28,274 nucleotides of DNA from positions 14,436 to 42,709 of the forward strand of contig DJEP01000020.1 in NCBI GenBank assembly GCA_002431915.1, in the 5' to 3' direction. This document shows, in pieces, positions 15,996 through 24,452 of the stretch (the first letter of the stretch is position 1; the number at the start of each line of letters is the position of its first letter). The notes under the pieces were generated by a model that was not told the DNA's origin, made no database searches, and saw only the letters and a program-made list of their open reading frames with translations. The position numbers were made by a program, and so were the translations under genes. The stretch is from Lachnospiraceae bacterium UBA5895 (GTDB lineage Bacteria; Bacillota; Clostridia; Lachnospirales; Lachnospiraceae).

Positions 15996-17783
15996 ATGGG
16001 GAAGGCATTACATAAGCTGGAACGTTGGATGGATGATTTTACCATCAGGAAAAAGTTTTATATTTTCTATGTTGTCTGCGTACTGATCCCATTGATCGTG
16101 ACAGATAGTGTTGTATTCCTGACGACTGCAAAATCCGACAGAGAGCGCAGGGAACATGAGATGTCCAATATTGCCAGTGCAGTGGAATACAGTCTGAGCA
16201 GTATGATCGGAAATGCCGGGGAGATAGCCAACAGTATTTATACCAATCGTGATTTTGAAGATTTTTTATCTAAAAGATATACTAATTCTGCGGAATACGT
16301 GGCGGCATATCAGGATTTCCTGAGCAGGACGCTATTGGAAAATGCCCTGGGAATGAACGGTATGATATTCACTCTGTATACGGACAACGACACTGTTGTA
16401 AACGGAGGAAGAGTCAATACCCTGGATAAGCTTCGGGATACCGAGAGTTATCTGCGCCTGAATGAAGAAGGGAAAAGCAAAGGGCTCTTTTTTGTCTATG
16501 ATGACAGCAGTTCCAGAATCACAAGGGAACGGCGAATCATTTATCTCCAGCGGTTGGATTTCTATGATGCAGAGACAGAAAAGTATTTAAAAATCGAGTT
16601 TGATTACGGTAGTATGGTGCGCACCCTTAAAAACATGAACTATGATAATGAGGTCCTGATCTGTGAAGGGGATCGGATCCTTCTTTCCAATGGACAATAT
16701 GGCAGTTACGGCAGCGAATTTCAACGGCTGGACGATCCGCTGCGGGGAGCTTATGAACATTCCATCAGCCTGTACGGTACGGAACTTACAATCTATGTGA
16801 AGCCGGTAGAGAACAGTTTTCTTACCAGTATCCGGAATGAACTTCCCATTATATTGCTGCTGCTTGCCGTAAATGTTATTTTTCCTTTCTGGTTTGTACA
16901 GATTTTCAACCGTTCCTTTACGAAGAGAATTACGGAGCTGAGCCGGGTATTCAAATCGGTGGACAGCGATCATCTGATTTCCATGCCCTGCGAAGGCGGA
17001 AAAGACGAAATCAGCAGCATGATCCGGAATTATAACCGCATGGTGGAACGTACCAATGGACTGATCGAGACCGTATATAAGAATAAGATTCGCGAACAGG
17101 AGATGCTGGTGGGAAGAAAAAATGCGGAACTTTTGGCATTACACAGCCAGATCAATCCCCATTTTCTGTTTAATGTACTGGAAAGTATCCGGATGCACAG
17201 CATTTTGAAAAAAGAAAACGAGACAGCCGATATGGTGGCCAAACTGGCGGTGATGCAGAGGCAGTATGTGGAATGGGGCAACGATTCCGTGAGTATCTCT
17301 CAGGAAATTGAATTTGTAAAAGCCTATCTGGCGCTTCAGAAGTACCGTTTCGGAGAACGGCTGAATTATGACATTGAAGTGGACAGGGAATGTGAAAACT
17401 TTAAAGTACCGAAGCTTACGATTGTAACCTTTGTGGAAAATGCCTGTGTGCATGGAATCGAAAGCAAAGCCAGCCCGGGATGGATCTTTGTGCGGATAGC
17501 CCGGCAGGGAGAAGGAATGGAAATAGAAATTGAAGACACCGGAAGCGGTATGCCGGAAGACAAAATTGCCGAACTGCAGAACAATATGCGCAATGCAAAC
17601 ATTGAGATGCTCAAGAGTGGCGGAAGAGTGGGCATTATCAACGCCTGTGTCAGACTGAAAATGGTAACGGAAAACAGAGTGGAATTCTGTGTAGAAGGAG
17701 AAGAAGGGGTGGGAACCACGGTTACGATATGGATTCCCTGTTTACAGGAGGGCAGAACAGATGCTGAAAGTATTGTTGGTTGA
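15996..17783 (+). CDS. YesM/LytS-type sensor histidine kinase
   Basis: A 595-residue membrane kinase. The first membrane helix is at about 21-43, an extracellular sensor domain of about 240 residues (Cache-like by size and position) follows, then a second helix at about 286-306, a HAMP linker to about 360, and the His_kinase domain with H389 in INPHFLFN. The ATPase domain has VENACVHGIE (N box) and DTGSGMP (G1). Such kinases sit next to AraC-type regulators and carbohydrate ABC importers and sense oligosaccharides or loaded binding proteins. ATG 15996 has GAGGAGAG upstream. The 3' end overlaps the regulator by 23 bases, so the pair is translationally coupled. Confidence 0.95.
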   Translation: MGKALHKLERWMDDFTIRKKFYIFYVVCVLIPLIVTDSVVFLTTAKSDRERREHEMSNIASAVEYSLSSMIGNAGEIANSIYTNRDFEDFLSKRYTNSAEYVAAYQDFLSRTLLENALGMNGMIFTLYTDNDTVVNGGRVNTLDKLRDTESYLRLNEEGKSKGLFFVYDDSSSRITRERRIIYLQRLDFYDAETEKYLKIEFDYGSMVRTLKNMNYDNEVLICEGDRILLSNGQYGSYGSEFQRLDDPLRGAYEHSISLYGTELTIYVKPVENSFLTSIRNELPIILLLLAVNVIFPFWFVQIFNRSFTKRITELSRVFKSVDSDHLISMPCEGGKDEISSMIRNYNRMVERTNGLIETVYKNKIREQEMLVGRKNAELLALHSQINPHFLFNVLESIRMHSILKKENETADMVAKLAVMQRQYVEWGNDSVSISQEIEFVKAYLALQKYRFGERLNYDIEVDRECENFKVPKLTIVTFVENACVHGIESKASPGWIFVRIARQGEGMEIEIEDTGSGMPEDKIAELQNNMRNANIEMLKSGGRVGIINACVRLKMVTENRVEFCVEGEEGVGTTVTIWIPCLQEGRTDAESIVG

Positions 17784-19356
17784 TGACGAGCCGTTTATTT
17801 TGCAGGGATTAAAGCTTTTAGTAGATTGGGAGAAAGAAGGCTTTCAGATTGCGGGAACAGCAGCAAATGGGATGGAAGCACTGGCTTTTTTGAAGAAGGA
17901 AAAGGTGGATATGGTCATTGCGGATATTAAAATGCCGCAGATGACAGGACTGGAACTGCTGGAACGTATCCGTAAAGATGAAATTTCGGATGCGTACTTT
18001 GTCATATTGAGCGGATATGCGGAATTTAGTTTTGCACAACAGGCAATGCAGAATGATTGCACAGACTATTTGTTAAAGCCGGTAGACAGCGAAATCCTGT
18101 GCAAACTGCTGAATAAGGTACTTGCCCTGCGCAACAGAGAGAAAATGGATCATGAGAAGAACCAGAAACTGGAGCAGGCTTATCTGGCAAGGCATATCAT
18201 TGCACTGATCCAGGGAAAGTTTGATGATCTGAATGTTAAATATGTACATGAGCATATGCGGTGCGGAACCGGTGTGCGTTATGTGGAGATTCAGATGGAA
18301 GAATTCTGTGATGACGAGGGGACAACGGACCGGGAGATGAGAACCCAACAGAGGAGACTGTATGAGTACAGCAGGGAACATTTGAAGGAAGATGCCAATC
18401 TGTGCGTATTTGATGTCTCTGTCAATGAAAAAATCTATGATATAGGTTTGCTTTTGTTTGATTATGTTCCGAAAAAAAACGGAGTGGAAGTAAAACGGTA
18501 TCTGGAACAGTTCCGGGAATATCTTGCATCAAATTTGCAGAAAAATGTAGTAATGCTGGTTGGAAAAAAAGTACAGGATATCAGCAGTATCGCAAAGTCT
18601 TACGGTAACACCTGCATGCTCCGTTCTTTTCAGGGGTTCCGGGCAAAGAAAAATATCTATTTTTATGAAGAGGAAGTACAGGTATCCCCGGAAGGGCTGA
18701 TTCTGTGTAAGCAGAGTCTGGATGGTCTGCTGAAGGCAATTGAACAGAACAATCATCTGAAAATCCGGGAAGCGGTAGCCTTCTTTTACGAAGAAATGTG
18801 TAAACGCGGTATCTGCGGAGAAATCATGAACCTCAATATTAATTATCTGTTGTTTCAGCTGATCCACTTAGCCTGCGAACAGGATGATGACGTGAATCAG
18901 GAGGAAATTTTAAGAGTTATCAGTGAGAGCAGTTTTGAGACGGGGGTAAAGCGCGGAAGTAAGGCACATCTGACCAGATTTGCCTGTGAATACTCGGATT
19001 ATCTGTCCCAGCTGCGTAAAAATGTATCCAGAGGTATATTGGGACAGGTGGAAAAGGAAATCCGGGAAAACTACGCGTCAAATATTACACTGAAAAGTCT
19101 GAGTGAGAAATATTATGTCAACAGTGCTTATCTGGGACAGCTTTTCCGGAAAAAATACGGACAATCCTTTAAAGACTATCTGAATAATTACCGGATGGAG
19201 CAGGCTGCGGATGCCTTGCTGCGCACCGACAAAAAGATCGCACAGATCGCAGAGGATGTAGGGTATCATGATCTTGACTATTTTACGAACCGGTTTATTC
19301 AGATCAAAGGCTGTACACCCGCAAGATTCCGTAAAAAAATGCAGCAGGGAGAGTAA
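17761..19356 (+). CDS. YesN/AraC-type response regulator
   Basis: A 531-residue regulator. The N-terminal receiver (1-120) has D8/D9, phospho-acceptor D55 (IADIKMPQMTG), the SGYAEF segment and K in LLKPVDSE. A long poorly conserved middle region (about 130-420) is usual for YesN. The C-terminal AraC/XylS double helix-turn-helix (about 430-530) includes ITLKSLSEKYYVNSAYLGQLFRK and IAEDVGYHDLDYFTNRF. ATG 17761 follows GGAGGG (about 17747-17752) and overlaps the kinase gene. Likely targets are the transport operon promoter at 19427-19454 and perhaps the first enzyme block. Confidence 0.95.
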   Translation: MLKVLLVDDEPFILQGLKLLVDWEKEGFQIAGTAANGMEALAFLKKEKVDMVIADIKMPQMTGLELLERIRKDEISDAYFVILSGYAEFSFAQQAMQNDCTDYLLKPVDSEILCKLLNKVLALRNREKMDHEKNQKLEQAYLARHIIALIQGKFDDLNVKYVHEHMRCGTGVRYVEIQMEEFCDDEGTTDREMRTQQRRLYEYSREHLKEDANLCVFDVSVNEKIYDIGLLLFDYVPKKNGVEVKRYLEQFREYLASNLQKNVVMLVGKKVQDISSIAKSYGNTCMLRSFQGFRAKKNIYFYEEEVQVSPEGLILCKQSLDGLLKAIEQNNHLKIREAVAFFYEEMCKRGICGEIMNLNINYLLFQLIHLACEQDDDVNQEEILRVISESSFETGVKRGSKAHLTRFACEYSDYLSQLRKNVSRGILGQVEKEIRENYASNITLKSLSEKYYVNSAYLGQLFRKKYGQSFKDYLNNYRMEQAADALLRTDKKIAQIAEDVGYHDLDYFTNRFIQIKGCTPARFRKKMQQGE

Positions 19357-19362
19357 GAGAAT

Positions 19363-19410
19363 AAAAGACAGGGTAAATTACAGGACTACCTATAATTTAC
19401 CCTGTCTTTT
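19363..19410 (+). terminator. Strong terminator-like hairpin after the response regulator
   Basis: An 18-bp perfect stem: AAAAGACAGGGTAAATTA (19363-19380) and its complement (19393-19410) around a 12-base loop, ending in TTTT. The symmetrical A and T tracts allow termination in either direction, though no minus-strand gene faces it. Confidence 0.85.
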
Positions 19411-19426
19411 GCTATAGTTCCTCTGA

Positions 19427-19454
19427 TTGTTTGTTCCTCTTAAAAAGGTAAAAT
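19427..19454 (+). promoter_or_regulatory. Promoter of the transport and glycosidase operon
   Basis: TTGTTT (19427-19432), 16 bp, TAAAAT (19449-19454), followed by GGGAGG (19468-19473) ten bases before ATG 19484. No catabolite-response (cre-like) palindrome is seen here. Direct repeats for the AraC-type regulator could not be picked out with confidence. Confidence 0.5.
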
Positions 19455-19483
19455 AGACTTATCAAAAGGGAGGTAGTTACAAC

Positions 19484-21196
19484 ATGAACAAAAAAAGACT
19501 TGTAAGCATGTTACTCGTGTCAGCAATGACAGCGGCACTGTTCACCGGATGTGGCAGTGACGGCAACCAGACATCCGGAGACGGCACAACAAGTGCAGGA
19601 ACGAGCAGCACCGGAACTACAGAAGAAGGTGGCATCAAAGAGTTCACCGCGTTTTTTGGGGTAGCGGGATCAGAAATCAACGATGACAACGAAGTGCAGC
19701 AGATGATTGCAGAGAAGGTTGGCGCAAAAGTAAAAGAAACCTGGCTGACCGGACAGTCGGCAGATGAAGCTGTCGGTACCATGATTGCCGGCGGTGAGTA
19801 TCCGGATTTCATAGAGGGACAGACCGGAACCTCACAGCTGTATGAAGCAGGCGCACTGGTAGCTTTGGATGATTACCTGGATGATTATCCCAACATTAAA
19901 AATCTGTTTACAGATCTCGAGTGGGAAAAACTTCGTCAGGAAGACGGACATATTTACTGGATTCCGCAGTTCAGCTGTATCAAGAACGAGGAGAAGGTAT
20001 GCGCACACAATGATGAGGCATTCTGGATTCAGGCAAGAGTTTTGAAATGGGCGGGATATCCGGAAGTGAGGACAATGGATCAGTATTTTGATCTGATTGA
20101 AGCCTATAATGCGGCAAATCCTACCATGGAAGATGGAACAGCCAATATACCGTACACAATTCTCTGTGATGACTGGAGATACTTCTGCCTGGAGAATGCA
20201 CCGCAGTTCCTGGACGGATATCCCAACGACGGAAGCTGTATGGTAGATCCCGAGACTCTGACAGTACTGGATTATAACACTTCCGATACCGCGGTGAAAT
20301 ATTTCAAAAAATTAAATGAGGAATATCATAAAGGCATTGTGGATCCGGAATCCTTTACCCAGTCTTACGATGAGTATATTTCCAAACTTTCCACAGGACG
20401 TGTTTTAGGCATGATCGATCAGTGGTGGGATTTCGCATATACAGCAGGCGATGCGATCAAGCAGGCCGGACTGGACGAGCAGGGATGCGACTACATTCCT
20501 CTCCCTATTACAATTGATGAGAGCGTAAAGAACCAGTGGCACAATTCCGGCGGCGCATTCAATTCCGGTAGCGGACTTGCAATCACTGTGAGCTGTAAGG
20601 ATGTTCCCGGTGCACTGAAACTGATCAATGATCTGCTGGATCAGGATATCCATAATCTCCGTTTCTGGGGCGTGGAAGGTGTTGACTATGAAGTAGACGA
20701 GAATGGTGAATTCTACAGAACACCGGAGCAGAGAATGCAGGCTTCCGATACAGAATATAAGGCATCCCACTTATGCTCTTATTCGTATTTCCCTCAGTAC
20801 AACGGAACCAGCGATGACGGTATCAATGCGAACAAACCCGATGGCCAGGCAAAGGAATTTTTCGATGGATTAAATGATGATGTCAAGGAAGCATTCCAGG
20901 CGTACGGCGCAGAGACTTATGTGGAAATGTTAGGTACTAATGATGCGCCCGGCGAATGGTATCCTATGTGGTCTTTCTCCAATAACTTTAATACCAGCAC
21001 TCCCGGTGGCATGGCATGGACCAAGATTGGTGAAGTAAAGCATGAACAGCTCCCTCAAGTTGTCATGGCTGCTGATTTTGACAGCGCATGGGCTGCATAT
21101 ATGGATGCTTATAATGCATGTAAACCCGAAGACTTTATCAGTGAGTTACAGGCAGAACTGGACAGCAGAATGGAACTGGCAGCAAAGTTCAAATAA
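19484..21196 (+). CDS. Extracellular solute-binding lipoprotein 2 (sugar ABC importer)
   Basis: A 570-residue LplA-like binding lipoprotein. Signal MNKKRLVSMLLVSAMTAALFTGC gives a textbook lipobox (LFTGC; Cys23), then a Ser/Thr/Gly-rich tether and the two-lobed binding domain (EYPDFI, DGHIYWIPQF, FWIQARVLKW, FLDGYPNDG, FRFWGVEGVDY-like segments). It captures the oligosaccharide and delivers it to the two permeases just downstream. It is a close paralogue of the protein at 8827-10464, but only this copy has the lipid anchor and is linked to permease genes. An excellent RBS (AAAGGGAGG) and a downstream hairpin suggest it is made in excess over the permeases. Confidence 0.95.
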   Translation: MNKKRLVSMLLVSAMTAALFTGCGSDGNQTSGDGTTSAGTSSTGTTEEGGIKEFTAFFGVAGSEINDDNEVQQMIAEKVGAKVKETWLTGQSADEAVGTMIAGGEYPDFIEGQTGTSQLYEAGALVALDDYLDDYPNIKNLFTDLEWEKLRQEDGHIYWIPQFSCIKNEEKVCAHNDEAFWIQARVLKWAGYPEVRTMDQYFDLIEAYNAANPTMEDGTANIPYTILCDDWRYFCLENAPQFLDGYPNDGSCMVDPETLTVLDYNTSDTAVKYFKKLNEEYHKGIVDPESFTQSYDEYISKLSTGRVLGMIDQWWDFAYTAGDAIKQAGLDEQGCDYIPLPITIDESVKNQWHNSGGAFNSGSGLAITVSCKDVPGALKLINDLLDQDIHNLRFWGVEGVDYEVDENGEFYRTPEQRMQASDTEYKASHLCSYSYFPQYNGTSDDGINANKPDGQAKEFFDGLNDDVKEAFQAYGAETYVEMLGTNDAPGEWYPMWSFSNNFNTSTPGGMAWTKIGEVKHEQLPQVVMAADFDSAWAAYMDAYNACKPEDFISELQAELDSRMELAAKFK

Positions 21197-21216
21197 AAAC
21201 AGATAAATGAAATTTG

Positions 21217-21257
21217 AAAACGGGTAGATGCAGGTAAAATTTCATCTGCCCGTTTTT
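21217..21257 (+). terminator. Intercistronic terminator/attenuator between binding protein and permeases
   Basis: AAAACGGGTAGATG (21217-21230) pairs with CATCTGCCCGTTTT (21243-21256) over 14 positions with one G-T wobble and a 12-base loop, followed by TTTTTGTT. Partial termination here, or protection of the upstream mRNA end, would raise binding protein over permease levels. Confidence 0.8.
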
Positions 21258-21273
21258 GTTAAGGAGCGAGGCT

Positions 21274-22230
21274 ATGTCGTTAACGAGAACAAAATCGAAA
21301 CAAAGAGTAAAACAAACCAGAACACCTATCACATGGAAAGAAATCAAAAGGCAAAAAGTTCTGCTGTTCTGGGCAGGCGTAATGATGATCTATGGAGTGA
21401 TTTTTTACTATCTTCCCTTGGTCGGATGGGCGATGGCATTCCAGAACTATAAGCCACAGCTGGGAATCCTGCATTCCGATTTCGTGGGACTTCAGAAGTT
21501 TCGGATGCTATTCTCGGATGTGACATTCCTGCGGGTAATCCGGAACACACTGGCCATGGGTGTGATCAATCTTGTGGCAACTTTCGTTACCGCAATTGTA
21601 TTTGCTATTTTGCTGAATGAGATTAAAAGTAAAGGTGGGAAAAAAATAGTGCAGACCATCTCTTATCTGCCACATTTCCTTTCTTGGATCATCGTAACCG
21701 GTATCCTGCATGATATGTTGTCTGGAACCGGAATTGTAAATGAGGTATTGGTTAATCTGCATGTGCTCAGTCAGCCAATTAATTTCTTTGCCCATCCTGG
21801 GTACTTCTGGCCGATCGTAGCATTTGCAAATGTCTGGAAGGAGACAGGATGGAATGCCATTATTTATCTGGCTGCCATCACATCCATTGACCCTTCCCTG
21901 TATGAAGCTGCTGCCATTGATGGCGCAGGAAGGTGGAATAAGATCAAATATGTTACCCTTCCGGGAATCAAGCCGACTATTGTTATTTTATTGCTGATGA
22001 ATGTGGGTAATGTATTAAATGCAGGATTTGAAATTCAGTATCTGTTAGGAAACGGATTGGTACAGAAGTTCTCCCAGACGATTGATATTTATGTGTTGAA
22101 ATGGGGTATCAGCCAGGGAGATTATGCAATAGGTACAGCCGCAGGTATCTTCAAGAGCCTGGTAAGTATCATCCTGATCGTTCTGGCCAATCAGATCGCA
22201 AAACATAATGGCGAAGAGCAGTTATTCTAA
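21274..22230 (+). CDS. ABC sugar permease 1 (LplB-like)
   Basis: A 318-residue inner-membrane permease with about six membrane helices. After a basic cytoplasmic N-terminus comes the first helix (VLLFWAGVMMIYGVIFYYLP). The EAA loop that contacts the ATPase is clear: EAAAIDGAGRWNKIKYVTLPG. Family: polysaccharide/oligosaccharide ABC permeases of the LplB group, partnering YtcP-type permeases. ATG 21274 was chosen since AAGGAG (21261-21266) is 7 bases upstream; the in-frame TTG at 21256 lies in the hairpin T tract. No ATP-binding gene follows, so a shared MsmK-type ATPase elsewhere is presumed. Confidence 0.95.
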   Translation: MSLTRTKSKQRVKQTRTPITWKEIKRQKVLLFWAGVMMIYGVIFYYLPLVGWAMAFQNYKPQLGILHSDFVGLQKFRMLFSDVTFLRVIRNTLAMGVINLVATFVTAIVFAILLNEIKSKGGKKIVQTISYLPHFLSWIIVTGILHDMLSGTGIVNEVLVNLHVLSQPINFFAHPGYFWPIVAFANVWKETGWNAIIYLAAITSIDPSLYEAAAIDGAGRWNKIKYVTLPGIKPTIVILLLMNVGNVLNAGFEIQYLLGNGLVQKFSQTIDIYVLKWGISQGDYAIGTAAGIFKSLVSIILIVLANQIAKHNGEEQLF

Positions 22231-22253
22231 AACAGAAAGAGATGGTAATTACA

Positions 22254-23150
22254 ATGATAGATACACAGTATAAGATCAAATCTAAAAAATTCGACATTTT
22301 TCCGTTCATAAACGGTATCATAATGATTCTGTTTGTGATCATAACGTTATATCCGGTGCTGAATACTCTGGCAATCTCTTTGAACGACGGTACGGATGCC
22401 CTGCGGGGAGGAATCTACCTGTGGCCGAGAAAATTCACCTGGAAAAACTATACGACGGTTTTACATAAAGATAATCTGATCACAGGTGCCTATATTACGG
22501 TTGTCAGAACATTGATCGGAACGCTGTTGTCTCTGGAAGCCAATGCAATCCTTGCTTTTATTGTCAGCCGGAAAAGATTCCTGTTCCAGAGGGAGGTTTC
22601 TCTGTTCTGGGTCATCACCATGTATGTAAACGGCGGACTGATTCCGACATTCCTGTTATATAAGGGTCTGGGTCTTACCAACAGCTTCTGGGTATACGTG
22701 ATCCCAGGAATGGTAAGCGCGTTTAATATGCTGGTGATCCGGACTTATATGAACGGAATCCCTGACAGTCTGGAAGAATCCGCACAGCTGGACGGTGCCG
22801 GTTACAGCACCATTTTCCTGAAAATCTATTCTCCGCTGTGTAAGCCGGTATATGCCACAGTAGCCCTGTTTGTGGCGGTAGGCCAGTGGAACTCCTGGTT
22901 TGATGCCATGCTGTACAACCGGATGAGCAGTAATCTGACTACATTGCAGTATGAATTGATGAAGCTGTTATCCTCCGTAACCAATCAGGGAACATCAGCG
23001 GAGGCAATGAAGAATGCTGCAGGAACCGTAACACCGACTTCCGTGCGTGCAGCGGCAACGATCATTACCATGCTGCCCATTATCTGTATTTATCCTTTCC
23101 TACAGAAATATTTTGTAGCAGGACTTACTCTGGGCGGTGTCAAAGAATAA
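22254..23150 (+). CDS. ABC sugar permease 2 (YtcP/AraQ-like)
   Basis: A 298-residue permease with about six membrane helices, the usual second subunit beside LplB-type permeases. The EAA loop reads EESAQLDGAGYSTIFLKIYSPL. The start is ambiguous: ATG 22254 has GAGATGG at a suitable distance, and the whole leader resembles that of the binding-protein gene (GGGAGGTAGTTACAACATG-like); ATG 22242 would add four residues but has only a weak AGAAAG site. It follows permease 1 by 23 bases. Product ends in GLTLGGVKE, the canonical C-terminus of this family. Confidence 0.94.
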   Translation: MIDTQYKIKSKKFDIFPFINGIIMILFVIITLYPVLNTLAISLNDGTDALRGGIYLWPRKFTWKNYTTVLHKDNLITGAYITVVRTLIGTLLSLEANAILAFIVSRKRFLFQREVSLFWVITMYVNGGLIPTFLLYKGLGLTNSFWVYVIPGMVSAFNMLVIRTYMNGIPDSLEESAQLDGAGYSTIFLKIYSPLCKPVYATVALFVAVGQWNSWFDAMLYNRMSSNLTTLQYELMKLLSSVTNQGTSAEAMKNAAGTVTPTSVRAAATIITMLPIICIYPFLQKYFVAGLTLGGVKE

Positions 23151-23168
23151 AAATCGGAGAACGAGAAA

Positions 23169-24326
23169 ATGGCAGGAGCATATCAGACAGGAATTTATCG
23201 AAATGTATTTGAAGAGTGCGGATATGAAGAGACCGCGATCCGGGAAAGACTGGAACAGACCTTTGAGACCATATTTTACGGAACGGAGGAAGAACGTTTT
23301 TATCATGAGGCAGGCAGTGATATGGCGTATCTGGAGGATACCGGCAATCATGATGTGCGCACGGAGGGAATGTCCTATGGCATGATGGTCTGTGTACAGA
23401 TGGATAAGAAGGCAGAATTTGACCGCCTTTGGAAGTGGGTACGGACTTATATGTATATTCCGGAAGGACCTTGTCGTAACTATTTTGCCTGGTCCTGCAG
23501 TACGGATGGAACACACAATGCAGAGGGACCGGCACCGGACGGAGAAGAATATTTTGCCATGGCATTGTTTTTCGCCTCTGCCCGCTGGGGAGACGGGGAG
23601 GGAATTTTTGCCTACAGCAAAGAGGCAAAGGCAATCCTGCGGGAATGTATTCATAAAGGAGAACCGGGACATCCGGGAGAACCTATGTGGGAGCCTTCCC
23701 ATCATCTGATCAAATTTGTCACAAACATGAATTTTTCTGACCCCTCGTATCATCTGCCTCATTTTTATGAGTTGTTTGCGGAGAATGCGGAGGAAGAAGA
23801 CCGGGAATTCTGGAAACAGGCTGCGGCAGCCAGCAGAGAATATCTGCATAAGGCATGCCATCCGGAGACCGGGCTTTCCGCAGAATATGCAGACTATGAC
23901 GGAACACCCTATACAGGGCATCAGGAGATCTTCGGAAGGCATGACTGGTACTACAGTGATGCATACCGCACCATAGCTAACATCGCCATGGATCACCTCT
24001 GGTATGACAAAGATCCGTGGCAGACGGAGACTGCAAATCATTTACAGAGATTTTACTGTGAAGAGCAGAGAGAACACTGGGACGGCGTGTTCCTGATTGA
24101 CGGAATAAGACTGGAAGAGAAGGCACTGCATCCGGTTGCCATTGTGGCAGTCAATGCGCAGGCATCATTGGCAGCGGATGGACCATATGTAAAGGAATGC
24201 GTAGACCGCTTCTGGAATACTCCGCTCCGCACCGGGAACAGACGATATTATGATAATTTCCTGTACCTGTTTGCCATGCTGGCACTTTCGGGGAATTACA
24301 GAATTTATAGTAACTATTCTGAATAG
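23169..24326 (+). CDS. GH8 reducing-end xylose-releasing exo-oligoxylanase (Rex-like)
   Basis: A 385-residue cytoplasmic family 8 glycoside hydrolase, the same length class as Bacillus halodurans Rex (about 388). The acid is E66 in DVRTEGMSYGMM. The candidate base is D264 in YYSDAYR, and WKWVRTYMY and FAWSCSTDG belong to the (alpha/alpha)6 barrel. Rex enzymes release xylose from the reducing end of xylotriose and longer oligosaccharides by inversion. This supports imported xylo-oligosaccharides as the operon substrate. Start ATG 23169 has CGGAGAACGAGA upstream. A 10-bp inverted repeat overlaps its stop codon. A generic GH8 activity such as endoglucanase is less likely, as it would need secretion. 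Confidence 0.9.
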   Translation: MAGAYQTGIYRNVFEECGYEETAIRERLEQTFETIFYGTEEERFYHEAGSDMAYLEDTGNHDVRTEGMSYGMMVCVQMDKKAEFDRLWKWVRTYMYIPEGPCRNYFAWSCSTDGTHNAEGPAPDGEEYFAMALFFASARWGDGEGIFAYSKEAKAILRECIHKGEPGHPGEPMWEPSHHLIKFVTNMNFSDPSYHLPHFYELFAENAEEEDREFWKQAAAASREYLHKACHPETGLSAEYADYDGTPYTGHQEIFGRHDWYYSDAYRTIANIAMDHLWYDKDPWQTETANHLQRFYCEEQREHWDGVFLIDGIRLEEKALHPVAIVAVNAQASLAADGPYVKECVDRFWNTPLRTGNRRYYDNFLYLFAMLALSGNYRIYSNYSE

Positions 24327-24330
24327 TTAC
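24310..24330. repeat. 21-bp near-perfect palindrome over the GH8 stop codon
   Basis: GTAACTATTC, one T, GAATAGTTAC. The 10-bp arms with a one-base centre suggest a protein-binding dyad rather than an RNA hairpin. It lies before a 126-base gap preceding the GH3 gene. The gap also has a GATAAT-like -10 (about 24401) without a clear -35. Confidence 0.5.
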
Positions 24331-24452
24331 AATTTATAAATAAGAGAGCAGCAGGAAGAGAGTGATTATAGGTAGACAGCTGCCTGGGGCTGAAGTATGA
24401 TAATGATATATGTATGGATGGCGAGAGAATAAGAAGATAAGGAGAGAGCAAA

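Noticed and set aside
19357..19483. Catabolite-response (cre) site upstream of the transport operon
   Set aside because: No TGNAANCGNTNNCA-like palindrome was found here or before the first enzyme block.
23100..24041. 313-codon minus-strand frame opposite the GH8 gene
   Set aside because: The plus strand encodes a clear GH8 enzyme with catalytic motifs; the antisense product has no recognisable pattern.
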